NCBI RefSeq assembly: GCF_024721305.1
Contig: NZ_JAMXOD010000005.1
Coordinates: 1-64,000, forward strand
Source: Aequitasia blattaphilus
GTDB lineage: Bacteria > Bacillota > Clostridia > Lachnospirales > Lachnospiraceae
Direction of reading: 5' to 3'
Length of the DNA stretch: 64,000 nucleotides
Shown here: positions 25,391 to 34,352 of the stretch, in pieces
How the letters are laid out: each line of letters opens with the position of its first letter
How positions within the stretch are numbered: position 1 is the stretch's first letter
Notes under the pieces: model-generated
What the model saw: only the letters and a program-made list of their open reading frames with translations
The model's database searches: none
Told to the model about the DNA's origin: nothing
Program-made: the position numbers and the translations under genes

Positions 25391-27258
25391 GTTTATGGAA
25401 ACTAGCATTTCAGAACTTTCGGAAACAGTTCAAAAACTATCTTGCATTGATTCTATCCCAGGCATTCTCCATCTCCATTCTACTGAATTTTCAGTATTTG
25501 AGATTTTCCGATTCCCTCGCAGTATTAGGGGAGCAGAACCAGAACCAATTGGATGTGCTTGTAAATGTAATCTCTGTAATTTTAATATGTTTTATGTTTT
25601 TCTTCGTTTGGTACTCTACCAACGTTTTCCTTAAAAAAAGAAAAAAGGAAATTGGTATTTTCGTTTTTATGGGATTGACGAACCAGAAAATCGGACAACT
25701 GTATATGATTGAATGCTTCATAACCGGAATTTTAACGACCGGAATCGGTATTGTATTTGGAATTATGACAACACAGCTCTTTCAAATGATCCTTTTAAGA
25801 CTTTCTGATATCAGCATTGAACTAAACTTCCAGTTTATACCGAAACCCATTTTGCTTACACTCCTAATCTATCTTGTTATCTATCTGTTCTTTATCCTAA
25901 GTGGATATATTAGTATTGTAAGAAGCAATGTTTTAGATTTAGTAAACACAAATCGGAAAAACGAGTTCGTTAAACAGAATTCTTTTTCCCTAATTTCCAA
26001 GACCATCTTAGGGATTGTGTTATTGGGTGTGGGATTCTATTTTGCAACGAAGGACGGTGGTATAGAAGTCATATCCAACCTGCTCCTTGCTGTTATATTA
26101 GTAGTTTTTGGAACATACTTTATTTTAGGCGGACTTGTCCCTCTTATTTTTCAGAAGCTTGCGAAGCAGAAATTGTTTTTGTATAAGAATCAACGTGTAC
26201 TCTGGATTAACAATATGATTTTCCGAATGCAGAGAAACTATCGTACCTATGCGATTGTAAGTGTCCTCATGCTCTCTGCCGTAACCGCACTGGCAACCGG
26301 TTTTTCCATGAAGACCCGATATGACAACATTATGCATTTCCGAAATACCTATACTTACCAAGTATTTAGTGTGCGTTCTGATTTAGAGGATGAGATTGAT
26401 AGTTTAATTGAAAAGGATAATGATATTGTAGTGAAATCTACTACCCCTCTTTTATTTCTTTCAGATAATAAAGGCGTACTCTCCTATAGCAACTTAAAAG
26501 CTCTTGCCAAGGAGAGTCGTCAAGAATTTTCGCTAAAAGAACCCAAGGATAAAGAGGTTATTGCTGTTAGTCAACTCCATCTCCTCTCTCTTATTACGGA
26601 TCTTTCGGATATAAAGGTTGAAATAAATGATGAGAGTTATACACAAATTGATGAGACCTCCATCCCATACATGGGCTATTTGCAGGAAATAACAGAATTT
26701 TTTATGGTAAATGATCAAGACTACCAAAAACTCTTAGACCAAGGACAGCAGTATTATACTTATAACTACCGTATTTCTGATATTTACAATTTTGCAGCTT
26801 CCAATGATGAGCTGGAATCTATTATAAGTGATCAAGAAGATACTTTTACCGGGAGAGTTACCATCGACCCTGATAACAAAGAGACCGAGTGGGTAAAAAT
26901 CCTGTATTCCTTATGTATATTCATGTTCATTGTTTTCATTCAGGCAAGCGGAAGCGTTCTATTCATGAAAAACTACGAAGATGGATTAGAAGAGCGCGAA
27001 CGTTATGGTGTATTGAAGAAAATGGGCATCAACGGAAAAGCTCTACGGCTATCCATTGCAAAGGAACAAACATTTACCTACCTATTTCCCTTCATCCTAA
27101 TGAGTTTTTCCAGTTACTTTTCCATACACGCTTTGGAAAAATTAATGTATGCCAATCTACTCCCAGTAAACATAGTCAGCGTTTTAATCATTTTAGGATT
27201 TTTACTTTTCTGCTATATTGTCTCCGTATTTTCTTACTTTAAAACTGTAGACGTATAA
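25387..27258 (+). CDS. Bce-type ABC permease and peptide sensor
   Basis: A 623-residue protein with the ten-helix Bce layout: four helices in the first 180 residues including the FtsX-like KKRKKEIGIFVFMGLTN motif, further helices at about 200-310, a large extracellular domain of about 200 residues between helices 7 and 8 (about 315-510), and three final helices with a second FtsX-like EERERYGVLKKMG motif. BceAB proteins release antibiotic-bound lipid II cycle intermediates and signal to the kinase. The specific peptide cannot be read from sequence; the extracellular domain decides it. Confidence 0.93.
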   Translation: MSLWKLAFQNFRKQFKNYLALILSQAFSISILLNFQYLRFSDSLAVLGEQNQNQLDVLVNVISVILICFMFFFVWYSTNVFLKKRKKEIGIFVFMGLTNQKIGQLYMIECFITGILTTGIGIVFGIMTTQLFQMILLRLSDISIELNFQFIPKPILLTLLIYLVIYLFFILSGYISIVRSNVLDLVNTNRKNEFVKQNSFSLISKTILGIVLLGVGFYFATKDGGIEVISNLLLAVILVVFGTYFILGGLVPLIFQKLAKQKLFLYKNQRVLWINNMIFRMQRNYRTYAIVSVLMLSAVTALATGFSMKTRYDNIMHFRNTYTYQVFSVRSDLEDEIDSLIEKDNDIVVKSTTPLLFLSDNKGVLSYSNLKALAKESRQEFSLKEPKDKEVIAVSQLHLLSLITDLSDIKVEINDESYTQIDETSIPYMGYLQEITEFFMVNDQDYQKLLDQGQQYYTYNYRISDIYNFAASNDELESIISDQEDTFTGRVTIDPDNKETEWVKILYSLCIFMFIVFIQASGSVLFMKNYEDGLEERERYGVLKKMGINGKALRLSIAKEQTFTYLFPFILMSFSSYFSIHALEKLMYANLLPVNIVSVLIILGFLLFCYIVSVFSYFKTVDV

Positions 27259-27302
27259 AGCCAAGAGGCATATATTTCGTAGGAAATTTATGCCTCTTGG
27301 CT
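27259..27302. terminator. Strong bidirectional terminator
   Basis: AGCCAAGAGGCATA pairs with TATGCCTCTTGGCT, and an inner ATTTC/GAAAT stem extends it. It lies between the convergent Bce permease and DUF4097 genes. Confidence 0.8.
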
Positions 27303-27308
27303 CTTATT

Positions 27309-28460
27309 TCATCTCCACATAAAATCAATATCACCGCTGCTGGTATTCACTTGTACTTCTATGTCCGGATTCTCCTTCGTTCCCACAACACCGGTTGCCC
27401 TCTCTGCTTTCCGGTCAAAGCTAAGAGTGTCGTCAAAATCCGTCATGATTTCTCCACTGGTGGTATTTGCCTGGAACTGAAAGTTAATATCTTCTGGTAG
27501 TATACAGGATACGTAACCACTTGTCGTCTTAATCGATAGACTATCTGTTAAATCTGTGAATTTTAAATCCACATCACCTGAAGAGGTTTCTACTTTGCTG
27601 CCACCTTCAATCTGTCCCGCCTCTACGTAACCACTTGTAGTACTAATGTCAAGATTCCCCGCAATTTTACTAATATCTACATCCCCGGAGCTGGTTGCAA
27701 TTAAGGTATCACCAATAATCTCTTGCACCTCTACATATCCACTGGAAGTCCCCACTTCAAAATTTCCTGTCTGGTTCTTCACTGTGACATCACCGCTGCT
27801 GGTTGCAATCTGGGTATCTCCGACACATTCTACTAATTCCACGTAACCACTTTGGGTGGAAATTTCGATTGCACCTTCCAAATACACTGCGTCTACGTCA
27901 CCGCTACTGGTTTTAATAAATATGTTTTTCGCTTTTACACTTTGGAGTTCAACATATCCACTCGTTGCATTTAAGGTGAAATCAGCCAGCTTTAAATCAT
28001 TTTCTCCGAAAATATCACCACTGCTCGCCTTAATGTCCATTGCTCCACTGTAATCCTGTGGCAGATATATTTCAAAATAGCGGTAGTTATTGCCAAAGAC
28101 AAACCACGTTCTTCCTCTCTCGTCGTTTGCTTTGATTCGCAGTGTATCACTATTTTCTTCTACATTTACAAATGGCTTTTGTATTGCTTTATTTCCAACA
28201 TACTCTTTAATTACCATCTCATTTGTGTCCCCTGATTGAAAGAAGACATCACAGTTACGATTCGTAATTTCAATGTTTTGAATATCTTTCATTGCAATTT
28301 GCTGTGTATTAATTAGTTTTGTTTCCGTAAAATAATTCGACGCTTCGCCGATAACCGGTAATTGCTCCGTTCCCCGAACCAATGCATAAGTCATTATTCC
28401 TATTAATCCCAGCAAAAGGACCGAAAAAAGGATAATTAAACCCTTCATTATATTTTTCAT
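27309..28460 (-). CDS. DUF4097 beta-strand repeat protein, membrane anchored
   Basis: A 383-residue protein with one N-terminal membrane helix (about 4-27) and a long beta-solenoid region. From about residue 145 the motifs SGD(I/V) and SGYV alternate strictly about every 19-20 residues (ASSGDI, ATSGYV, TSSGDV, TQSGYV and so on to TTSGYV), so successive turns carry Asp and Tyr in turn. The DNA shows matching degenerate repeats. DUF4097 proteins are thought to be adhesin-like or envelope-stress proteins. It is the third gene of a PadR-DUF1700-DUF4097 cassette, a common Firmicutes arrangement. Confidence 0.88.
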   Translation of the reverse strand: MKNIMKGLIILFSVLLLGLIGIMTYALVRGTEQLPVIGEASNYFTETKLINTQQIAMKDIQNIEITNRNCDVFFQSGDTNEMVIKEYVGNKAIQKPFVNVEENSDTLRIKANDERGRTWFVFGNNYRYFEIYLPQDYSGAMDIKASSGDIFGENDLKLADFTLNATSGYVELQSVKAKNIFIKTSSGDVDAVYLEGAIEISTQSGYVELVECVGDTQIATSSGDVTVKNQTGNFEVGTSSGYVEVQEIIGDTLIATSSGDVDISKIAGNLDISTTSGYVEAGQIEGGSKVETSSGDVDLKFTDLTDSLSIKTTSGYVSCILPEDINFQFQANTTSGEIMTDFDDTLSFDRKAERATGVVGTKENPDIEVQVNTSSGDIDFMWR

Positions 28461-28484
28461 TATTCGCTACTCCTTTTTGCGTGA

Positions 28485-29138
28485 CTATTTATCATTTAAC
28501 TGAAACAATAGATTTACAATTGCCTGTGCACATATTCCAATCAAAAACATAACCCAAGTAATATGCCAAGCCATCGTTGCAAAGCTAATTACAAAATAGA
28601 GAACCAACACAACCATCCATATAATAGTGTTGACTGAATTTTGAACAGACTTTTTCTTTTTCCCATTACTGTTCCACTCTTTAAATTCTTCCACCATTGT
28701 GTCATCTGCTCTTTTATATTTTGGATAAGCTGCTCCAACGTAAACTAAAATACTTGTCGCAACGGCCGCAAACAATAGCATTCCCATTATCCCTACGCTG
28801 TCAAAGGACGTAAATTCATCTACTGCGATAGCAAATACAACGCCCAGGATATAAAGTCCAACTGCAATTGCTCTATAGAGTGCAAGTTTTTTGATTACCT
28901 CCTCATCCTTTTGAGGGATTTCTCTTCCCAATTCTTCTGGAGCAAAAAGCTGCTCCACATCTCCAATTGAATGAATCACAATGTCAAAGGCATCTTTTTC
29001 TGCCACCTTATCTTCCACCAAGTCAAAGTATCTCTCCATCGAGTTTGCCATCAACTCTTCTTTTAACTCATATGATGCCCGTGTTTTTGGTGCATCAGCA
29101 AACAAATTGTCAATATATTTTCTTAATTCATCAACCAT
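28485..29138 (-). CDS. DUF1700-like membrane protein with permease-prefix N-terminus
   Basis: A 217-residue protein. The N-terminal 75 residues are helical and soluble (LRKYIDNLFADAPKTRASYELKEELMANSMERY, given here only as the region 5-37), a segment known from DUF1700 and permease-prefix proteins that lie beside PadR regulators. Four membrane segments follow at about 90-110, 115-140, 165-185 and 190-212. It lies 10 bp after the PadR gene and 24 bp before the DUF4097 gene. PadR may be titrated by this protein, as inferred for similar cassettes. Confidence 0.8.
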   Translation of the reverse strand: MVDELRKYIDNLFADAPKTRASYELKEELMANSMERYFDLVEDKVAEKDAFDIVIHSIGDVEQLFAPEELGREIPQKDEEVIKKLALYRAIAVGLYILGVVFAIAVDEFTSFDSVGIMGMLLFAAVATSILVYVGAAYPKYKRADDTMVEEFKEWNSNGKKKKSVQNSVNTIIWMVVLVLYFVISFATMAWHITWVMFLIGICAQAIVNLLFQLNDK

Positions 29139-29148
29139 TTTTTCCCTC

Positions 29149-29472
29149 CTACTTTATCAACTCATCAATAATTTTTTTCGTTTTTTCCCATTCACTTATC
29201 TGGTTCTTATACGCTTCTTTACCCTCTTCAGTTATGGCATAATATCGCCGTCTGGCGCCGCTTCCTTCATTTCCCCAGTAAGAGGTGATATTACCCATCT
29301 GTTCCAATCTTCGAAATGCTGAATAAAGCGTGGCTTCTTTTAGCTCATATATACCATTGGTTTTTTCCAGGATATCTTTATTAATCTGATAACCATAACT
29401 ATCATGCTCCATAAGATGAGCTAATATAATTGTTTCCGTATGTCCCCGCAACATATCAGATGTCATTGACAT
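29149..29472 (-). CDS. PadR-family transcriptional regulator
   Basis: A 107-residue PadR subfamily-2 type protein: winged helix at about 10-80 (ETIILAHLMEHDSYGYQINKD and LYSAFRRLEQMGNITSYWG) and a short C-terminal dimer helix. It is the first gene of the cassette with DUF1700 and DUF4097 proteins. A palindrome covers its own -35 element. Confidence 0.93.
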   Translation of the reverse strand: MSMTSDMLRGHTETIILAHLMEHDSYGYQINKDILEKTNGIYELKEATLYSAFRRLEQMGNITSYWGNEGSGARRRYYAITEEGKEAYKNQISEWEKTKKIIDELIK

Positions 29473-29507
29473 ATTTCCAATCTCCTTTCCTGCTTTCTTC
29501 TAAAATA

Positions 29508-29543
29508 AACTTATCACGAGATACCTCGCCTGTCAAGGTATCT
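29508..29543 (-). promoter_or_regulatory. Promoter and operator of the PadR cassette
   Basis: On the minus strand AGATACCT and AGGTATCT form perfect 8-bp arms with a 9-base centre (29519-29543). A TTGACA -35 (29536-29531) lies inside it, with a weak -10 TAAGTT 17 bp on. Repressor binding here would block RNA polymerase, so PadR autoregulation is likely. Confidence 0.7.
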
Positions 29544-29573
29544 TTTCATTTTATGTATATATTTTTGCGATAT

Positions 29574-29622
29574 ATATAAAAAGCCATCTCTTTACCAGGA
29601 TTTCTTGGTAAATGAAATGGCT
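29574..29622 (-). terminator. Terminator of the fructoside operon
   Basis: Minus-strand AGCCAT and inner TTTACCA arms pair with TGGTAAA and ATGGCT, and TTTTTATAT follows. It ends the operon after the GH32 gene. Confidence 0.75.
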
Positions 29623-29634
29623 CATTAATGTTAT

Positions 29635-31101
29635 CTATTGATTTATTTTTCCGCTTTCCAAAGTTAATTTTAAGCTTCCTTCCACTGAGAGAGAAAAATC
29701 ACGTCCCTTTTCAATCTCGAAAAAGGTAACAGTCATAGCTTTCCCGCCGTCTAGAAACACCTCAATTGAAGAGGTATCTCTTAAGATCTCCAGCTTTAAT
29801 TTATTTCCATGAAGAACTACACTTCTTTGGGTTAACAATTCTTTTTCGGCTCCTGAAATTTCATGGCCAGCTCTTTCCCTTGACAAAGTGAATAGTTCCT
29901 TCTCAACATCATAACAAAAAATAATTGCTTCGTTTAATCCCTTAGCATATTGAACGTTTATCTTGGTGTGATTACTCATTTCCATTTCCAAGGACATATA
30001 ATGCTGGTTACACACTTCATCCTTAAGCTCTAAGGTCTGATTAACCATTTCTTTGTCCTTAATTTGATGCTCTATTTTAATTGCCTGATAGATAGAGGTT
30101 GCCGGTCTTTGACACAACTGATTATCTACAATCGACAACCTTCTTGGAAATGTCATCGAACCTGCCCATCCATGACCTAATTCATTGGTTGGCATACGGC
30201 GATTCCACATTTGCATCCAGGCCACCATCACCCTCTCACCTACACTGTTTTCACAGGTTTGAGGAGCATAGAAATCTAATCCAAAATCAATTTCATGATA
30301 GTTTTCTGTACAAAACCTCCCTGACTCCCAATCTACTTCTCCAATAAAAGCAACTGTTGAACTTGTATTTTTATAAGACAATCCCTCCTCTTCCATTTGT
30401 ATTGGGGACATAATCAAAACATCCTTTCCATCCAAATGAAACAAATCCGGACACTCCCACATAATCCCTTGTTTCTTTTCACCTTCCAGTAAAACCGAAT
30501 AGAACTTCCATTCCACTAAATCCTTTGACTGAAATAGCAATATTTGTCCTCGACTGTCGACTGTCTTTGCTGCAACAACGGTATAGAAAAAGTTTCCTTT
30601 TCGAAAAACTTTTGGATCTCTAAAGTCTTCACATTCTGCGATTCCTTCCAAATGTTTCTCATCAATAACGGGATTTTTTGAATATTTCTCAAAGTTTACT
30701 CCATCTTCTGAAACAGCCAGACACTGTACTTGTCGGGTTTTCTCTCCATCTACGTTGTGTCCTGTATACAAAAGATACAGTTTTCCATCCTTTTCAATGG
30801 CACTTCCTGAAAAACACCCGTCCCGATCATAAGAATCTCCTGGGGCCAAAGCCACAGGTAAATGCTCCCAGTGCATTAAGTCTTTACTTTTTGCATGTCC
30901 CCAGTACATTGGTCCCCAAACGCTATCATATGGATAGTATTGGTAAAACAAATGGTACTCTCCCCGAAAATAGATAAATCCATTTGGGTCATTGATCCAT
31001 CCAATGGGAGCCATCAAATGAAATTTATTACGATATTCCTGATTCACTCCCGCTGCTTCTTTTTCTATATACTGATTTGCTTTTATAAGCTTCTGTGTCA
31101 T
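29635..31101 (-). CDS. GH32 beta-fructosidase (sucrose or fructooligosaccharide hydrolase)
   Basis: A 488-residue glycoside hydrolase of family 32. The nucleophile Asp38 is in WINDPNG, the transition-state Asp is in FRDPKVF near residue 170, and the acid/base Glu is in WECPDLF near 225; a C-terminal beta-sandwich follows from about 350. There is no signal peptide, so it acts on sugar inside the cell, free or phosphorylated. Because the operon has an ABC importer and no PTS gene, unphosphorylated sucrose or short fructans are the more likely substrate, unlike ScrB. It is the last gene, 9 bp after the permease. Confidence 0.93.
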   Translation of the reverse strand: MTQKLIKANQYIEKEAAGVNQEYRNKFHLMAPIGWINDPNGFIYFRGEYHLFYQYYPYDSVWGPMYWGHAKSKDLMHWEHLPVALAPGDSYDRDGCFSGSAIEKDGKLYLLYTGHNVDGEKTRQVQCLAVSEDGVNFEKYSKNPVIDEKHLEGIAECEDFRDPKVFRKGNFFYTVVAAKTVDSRGQILLFQSKDLVEWKFYSVLLEGEKKQGIMWECPDLFHLDGKDVLIMSPIQMEEEGLSYKNTSSTVAFIGEVDWESGRFCTENYHEIDFGLDFYAPQTCENSVGERVMVAWMQMWNRRMPTNELGHGWAGSMTFPRRLSIVDNQLCQRPATSIYQAIKIEHQIKDKEMVNQTLELKDEVCNQHYMSLEMEMSNHTKINVQYAKGLNEAIIFCYDVEKELFTLSRERAGHEISGAEKELLTQRSVVLHGNKLKLEILRDTSSIEVFLDGGKAMTVTFFEIEKGRDFSLSVEGSLKLTLESGKINQ

Positions 31102-31109
31102 TACTCCTC

Positions 31110-31958
31110 CTACTTAATTCCCGTTCCAGAGCCCCCTAGACCCTGAAGGATATATTTTTGTGCAACAATATAAACAATGATAAGAGGAATTGTCGATATT
31201 GTCAGAACAGCCATTACTTGGTTAATATATACCGGCTGTGTTGTATTAATTGTTGTAATCGCTACTTGCATAGAAAATTTACTTCGATCTGTTAATACCA
31301 TCAGTGGCCACAGATAATCATTCCAGCTTGCGATAAAAGAAAGAACACCTACTGTTGCAACTGCCGGTTTCGACATCGGTAACATAATGCGGAAAAAAAT
31401 CCGTATAATTCCGGCTCCATCCAATTTCGCCGATTCAATAATTTCTTCTGGTATCGCAATAAAGAAATTTCGAAACAAATAGATGTTAAAGGCACTCGCC
31501 ATTGCCGGCAATATAACTGCCAACCTTTTATTAACCAATCCCAGAGAATTCACAATAGTGAACTGAGGAATCAAGACCACCTCAACCGGAATAATCAAAA
31601 GCGCCAGTAAAATACCAAAAATAATCTTTTTCCCTACAAAGTTTACCTTTGCAAAAGCAAAACCGGCCAAGGCATTCACAATAATTGATCCAAATGAAAA
31701 TGTTAAACCATAGATAATACTATTGATTAAGTACGTGCCAATACTAAACCTTTTAATGACTTCCTTATATGTCGTAAACCATTCAGAAGGATTGAAACTT
31801 GGCAAAAATGCTTTCAAAGAAGACAAATTTAAATATACATCCGCTTCCGGCTTCATAGAAGATACAACCATCCATAACATTGGAAAAATAAATACTCCTG
31901 CTAATAGAATCAAAAGTATATATTCAAAAATCCGCAGAGGCCTTATTTTCTTTCTCAT
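31110..31958 (-). CDS. ABC sugar permease, MalG type
   Basis: A 282-residue permease with six membrane helices and the EAA coupling motif (EEIIESAKLDGAGIIRIFFRIMLP near residue 175). It belongs to the carbohydrate uptake transporter 1 family and pairs with the MalF-type permease that overlaps it by 4 bp. No ATPase is encoded in the operon. Confidence 0.93.
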   Translation of the reverse strand: MRKKIRPLRIFEYILLILLAGVFIFPMLWMVVSSMKPEADVYLNLSSLKAFLPSFNPSEWFTTYKEVIKRFSIGTYLINSIIYGLTFSFGSIIVNALAGFAFAKVNFVGKKIIFGILLALLIIPVEVVLIPQFTIVNSLGLVNKRLAVILPAMASAFNIYLFRNFFIAIPEEIIESAKLDGAGIIRIFFRIMLPMSKPAVATVGVLSFIASWNDYLWPLMVLTDRSKFSMQVAITTINTTQPVYINQVMAVLTISTIPLIIVYIVAQKYILQGLGGSGTGIK

Positions 31959-32839
31959 ACTTCCTTATCCTCCTTCACTAGTTTTCTCTGAACAATCGTA
32001 ATCAGTCCTATCATTGTGGTAAAGATTAAAGCAATCGAGCTGGAATAACCACCCAAACGATCCGTAAATCCTGTTTGATATATGTAGTAAACCATAGTCA
32101 TCGTTGAGTTCATTGGTCCACCTTGTGTCATTACCATTGGCTGTACAATCAATTTAAAGGCAGATATCAACGTTGTAAGCAAAACAAATATAACGGTAGG
32201 CTTTAACAAGGGCATTGTGATATACCAAAACTGTTCAAATTTCGTAAATCCATCGATTTCTGCCGCTTCGTAAACATCCCCTGGAATGTTTTGCATACCT
32301 CCTAAAAACAGGAGCATTTGATACCCCGCTCCTTGCCAGGCAGAGACAAATACAATCGTATACATTGCTTGCTTCGGACTGGTAAGAAAGGGCTGTGATG
32401 CAATACCAACCTTCTCAAGTAAGGTATTGATTAGACCTTCATTGGGATTTAACAGGTAAAGCCACAAAATAGATATGACAACCAAGGACATAACAACAGG
32501 TGCAAAAAATGCCACTTTAAAAAACATATTTCCTTTGCGCTGTTTATTGACAATCAATGCCATTCCCAAGGCAGCTCCTAACTGTACCGGAATGATCCAA
32601 ACAACAAATTTAACCGTATTCCATATACTTTTAATAAAAATCGGATCTGCAAATAGACGTTTGAAATTTTCAAGACCAATAAACTGTCTTGCCTCAGGTG
32701 TCAACAAATAGTAGTCTGTAAATGCATAATAGATGACCATACACACCGGTATTACTAAAAAAATAATTAACAGTGTCAACGCCGGTGCCAAAAAACCATA
32801 TCCAATTATATTTTCTTTAACCTTTTTATTCTTAAACAT
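31955..32839 (-). CDS. ABC sugar permease, MalF type
   Basis: A 294-residue permease with six membrane helices and the EAA motif (VYEAAEIDGFTKFEQFWYITMP near residue 190). It forms the membrane channel with the MalG-type partner and takes substrate from the lipoprotein encoded 60 bp upstream. Confidence 0.93.
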   Translation of the reverse strand: MFKNKKVKENIIGYGFLAPALTLLIIFLVIPVCMVIYYAFTDYYLLTPEARQFIGLENFKRLFADPIFIKSIWNTVKFVVWIIPVQLGAALGMALIVNKQRKGNMFFKVAFFAPVVMSLVVISILWLYLLNPNEGLINTLLEKVGIASQPFLTSPKQAMYTIVFVSAWQGAGYQMLLFLGGMQNIPGDVYEAAEIDGFTKFEQFWYITMPLLKPTVIFVLLTTLISAFKLIVQPMVMTQGGPMNSTMTMVYYIYQTGFTDRLGGYSSSIALIFTTMIGLITIVQRKLVKEDKEV

Positions 32840-32861
32840 AAGGTACGCCCCCTTCGTAAAA

Positions 32862-32891
32862 GAGGGTACTTCCTAAAAATGAAGCACCCTC
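32862..32891 (-). terminator. Stem-loop between the binding-protein and permease genes
   Basis: GAGGGT-x-CTTC arms pair with GAAG-x-ACCCTC; on the minus strand only TTTTA follows. It is probably a partial terminator or mRNA-stabilising stem that gives more binding protein than permease, as is usual in sugar ABC operons. Confidence 0.6.
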
Positions 32892-32899
32892 ACAAAGCA

Positions 32900-34213
32900 C
32901 TATTTCAATGAATTATCAATTGCTTGCTGCATCTCTGTCGCTCTGGCATCCACAACTTTTTGTATGTCTGGATTTTCTTCAAAGTAACTAATGTCTTGTA
33001 CCGCTTGCTGGAATGCACGCGAAACCTGAGGATACGCAACTACAACCGGTCTTGCATGCCCGGACATTTGATTCTGCTCCATCAGTACTCTCATTCCATC
33101 TGATACTTCATCTTTTATCAACTCAATTGTGGAGTTACGAATTGGCAATACACTATTTCCTAAACTAATAATTTTGCTAGACTCTGTATTTGTAGCATAT
33201 TTAATAAACTCTGAGGAGGCGTCCTTTTCCTCAGTCTTTGTTGTCATCGCCAACTGCCAGCTTCCTGTTGGAGATACAAGTTCCTTCGTTGTATCTGATA
33301 CTGGATAAGGAAGAATTCCATATTCGATATCTGTGTAGTTTTCCTCCAGATCAGCCATTGTCCATGATCCACTTAAAAGCATGGCGTATTTTCCAGTCTC
33401 GAAACCTTTTTCAATTGGACTAATTGTTGTATAACCGTTCTTTACCAAATCTTGTATAAATTGAAGTGCTTCTACTGTCTTTTCATCATTGAAATATCCT
33501 TCCGCTTTCGTTCCGTCTTCATTTACCACATTTCCACCGTTCGACCAAAGAAAAGGCGTATAGCCATAGGTGAGCATCTCATCACCGGAAGCCAGCTGCA
33601 TATTAATTGCAGGAGTCTGATATTTCTCTGTAATAGTCTTACATACACTCTGGAATTCGCTCCATGTCCATGGGTCTTCCAATGTTGGCAGCTGATCTTC
33701 TTCGATACCAGCCTCTTTAAACATTGCTTTATTATAATACACACCAACATTTGACTCTGAAAATCCAAAGGCATACATTTTTCCATCGTATGTTCCTTGC
33801 TGAATAATACTGTCTAAAACATCATCCATATCTGCATCTTCCAGATACTCATCCAATGGTGCAATAACTCCTGAATGTGCATAAGCTGCTGTGTTTGGTC
33901 CATCTAAAGTAATCACATCTGGTAAACTGTTCGTTGTGATGGCTGCATTGACCTTGTCCTCATAGCCACCGCCACTACCACTGCGTGGAATGTATTCCGT
34001 TACTGCCTTATAAGTTCCTTCGTACTCTTCATTGAAGTTATCTACTATTTCCTGCCACGCTTTTCCCTCTGGGGTCTCATCTGAAAAATGAACCCATACC
34101 TTGATTTCTCCAGGATTTCCACTAACTTCTTCCTTCTTTTCTCCACCACAACCTGTCATGATTCCCATTAGAACCGCGGCAACTGCAGCAATCATTCTGC
34201 TTCTCTTTTTCAT
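32900..34213 (-). CDS. Extracellular sugar-binding lipoprotein
   Basis: About 437 residues from ATG 34213, which has GGAGGAG upstream; a reading 78 bases longer has no such site and runs through an operator. A lipoprotein signal ends in MTGC with Cys22 as the lipid-anchored residue. The rest is a family 1 solute-binding protein (early KVWVHFSDETPEGKAW, later VKNGYTTISPIEKGFETGKYAML). It delivers sugar to the permeases. It is the first gene of the operon and is controlled by two palindromic sites in front of it. Confidence 0.93.
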   Translation of the reverse strand: MKKRSRMIAAVAAVLMGIMTGCGGEKKEEVSGNPGEIKVWVHFSDETPEGKAWQEIVDNFNEEYEGTYKAVTEYIPRSGSGGGYEDKVNAAITTNSLPDVITLDGPNTAAYAHSGVIAPLDEYLEDADMDDVLDSIIQQGTYDGKMYAFGFSESNVGVYYNKAMFKEAGIEEDQLPTLEDPWTWSEFQSVCKTITEKYQTPAINMQLASGDEMLTYGYTPFLWSNGGNVVNEDGTKAEGYFNDEKTVEALQFIQDLVKNGYTTISPIEKGFETGKYAMLLSGSWTMADLEENYTDIEYGILPYPVSDTTKELVSPTGSWQLAMTTKTEEKDASSEFIKYATNTESSKIISLGNSVLPIRNSTIELIKDEVSDGMRVLMEQNQMSGHARPVVVAYPQVSRAFQQAVQDISYFEENPDIQKVVDARATEMQQAIDNSLK

Positions 34214-34233
34214 TTCGCTCCTCCTTCTTTTTT

Positions 34234-34318
34234 TGAAACGTTTCCATTTATTTTTATTAAAAATTGGAAACGTTTCATTTCCTAATTCCAAGATATCATT
34301 TTATTCATTTTCTGTCAA
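34234..34318 (-). promoter_or_regulatory. Promoter with paired LacI-type operators
   Basis: The promoter is TTGACA (34318-34313), a 17-bp spacer and TATCTT (34295-34290). Two identical palindromic cores GAAACGTTTC lie downstream of it at 34267-34276 and 34235-34244, 32 bp apart (about three turns), in mirror order with matching flanks (TGGAAACGTTTCA). The spacing suits a LacI-family tetramer or two dimers acting as a roadblock. Confidence 0.85.
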
Positions 34319-34327
34319 TATGATTTC

Positions 34328-34352
34328 AAAAAAAAATCGTCTGTTAACGATT
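34328..34352 (-). terminator. Terminator of the LacI-family gene
   Basis: Minus-strand AATCGT-TAACAG-ACGATT is followed by seven T. The loop includes the stop codon region of the regulator. Confidence 0.75.

Noticed and set aside
27500-28060. CRISPR-like array of spaced repeats
   Set aside because: The repeats are degenerate, keep a codon frame and encode the SGD/SGYV turns of the DUF4097 protein; there are no cas genes.
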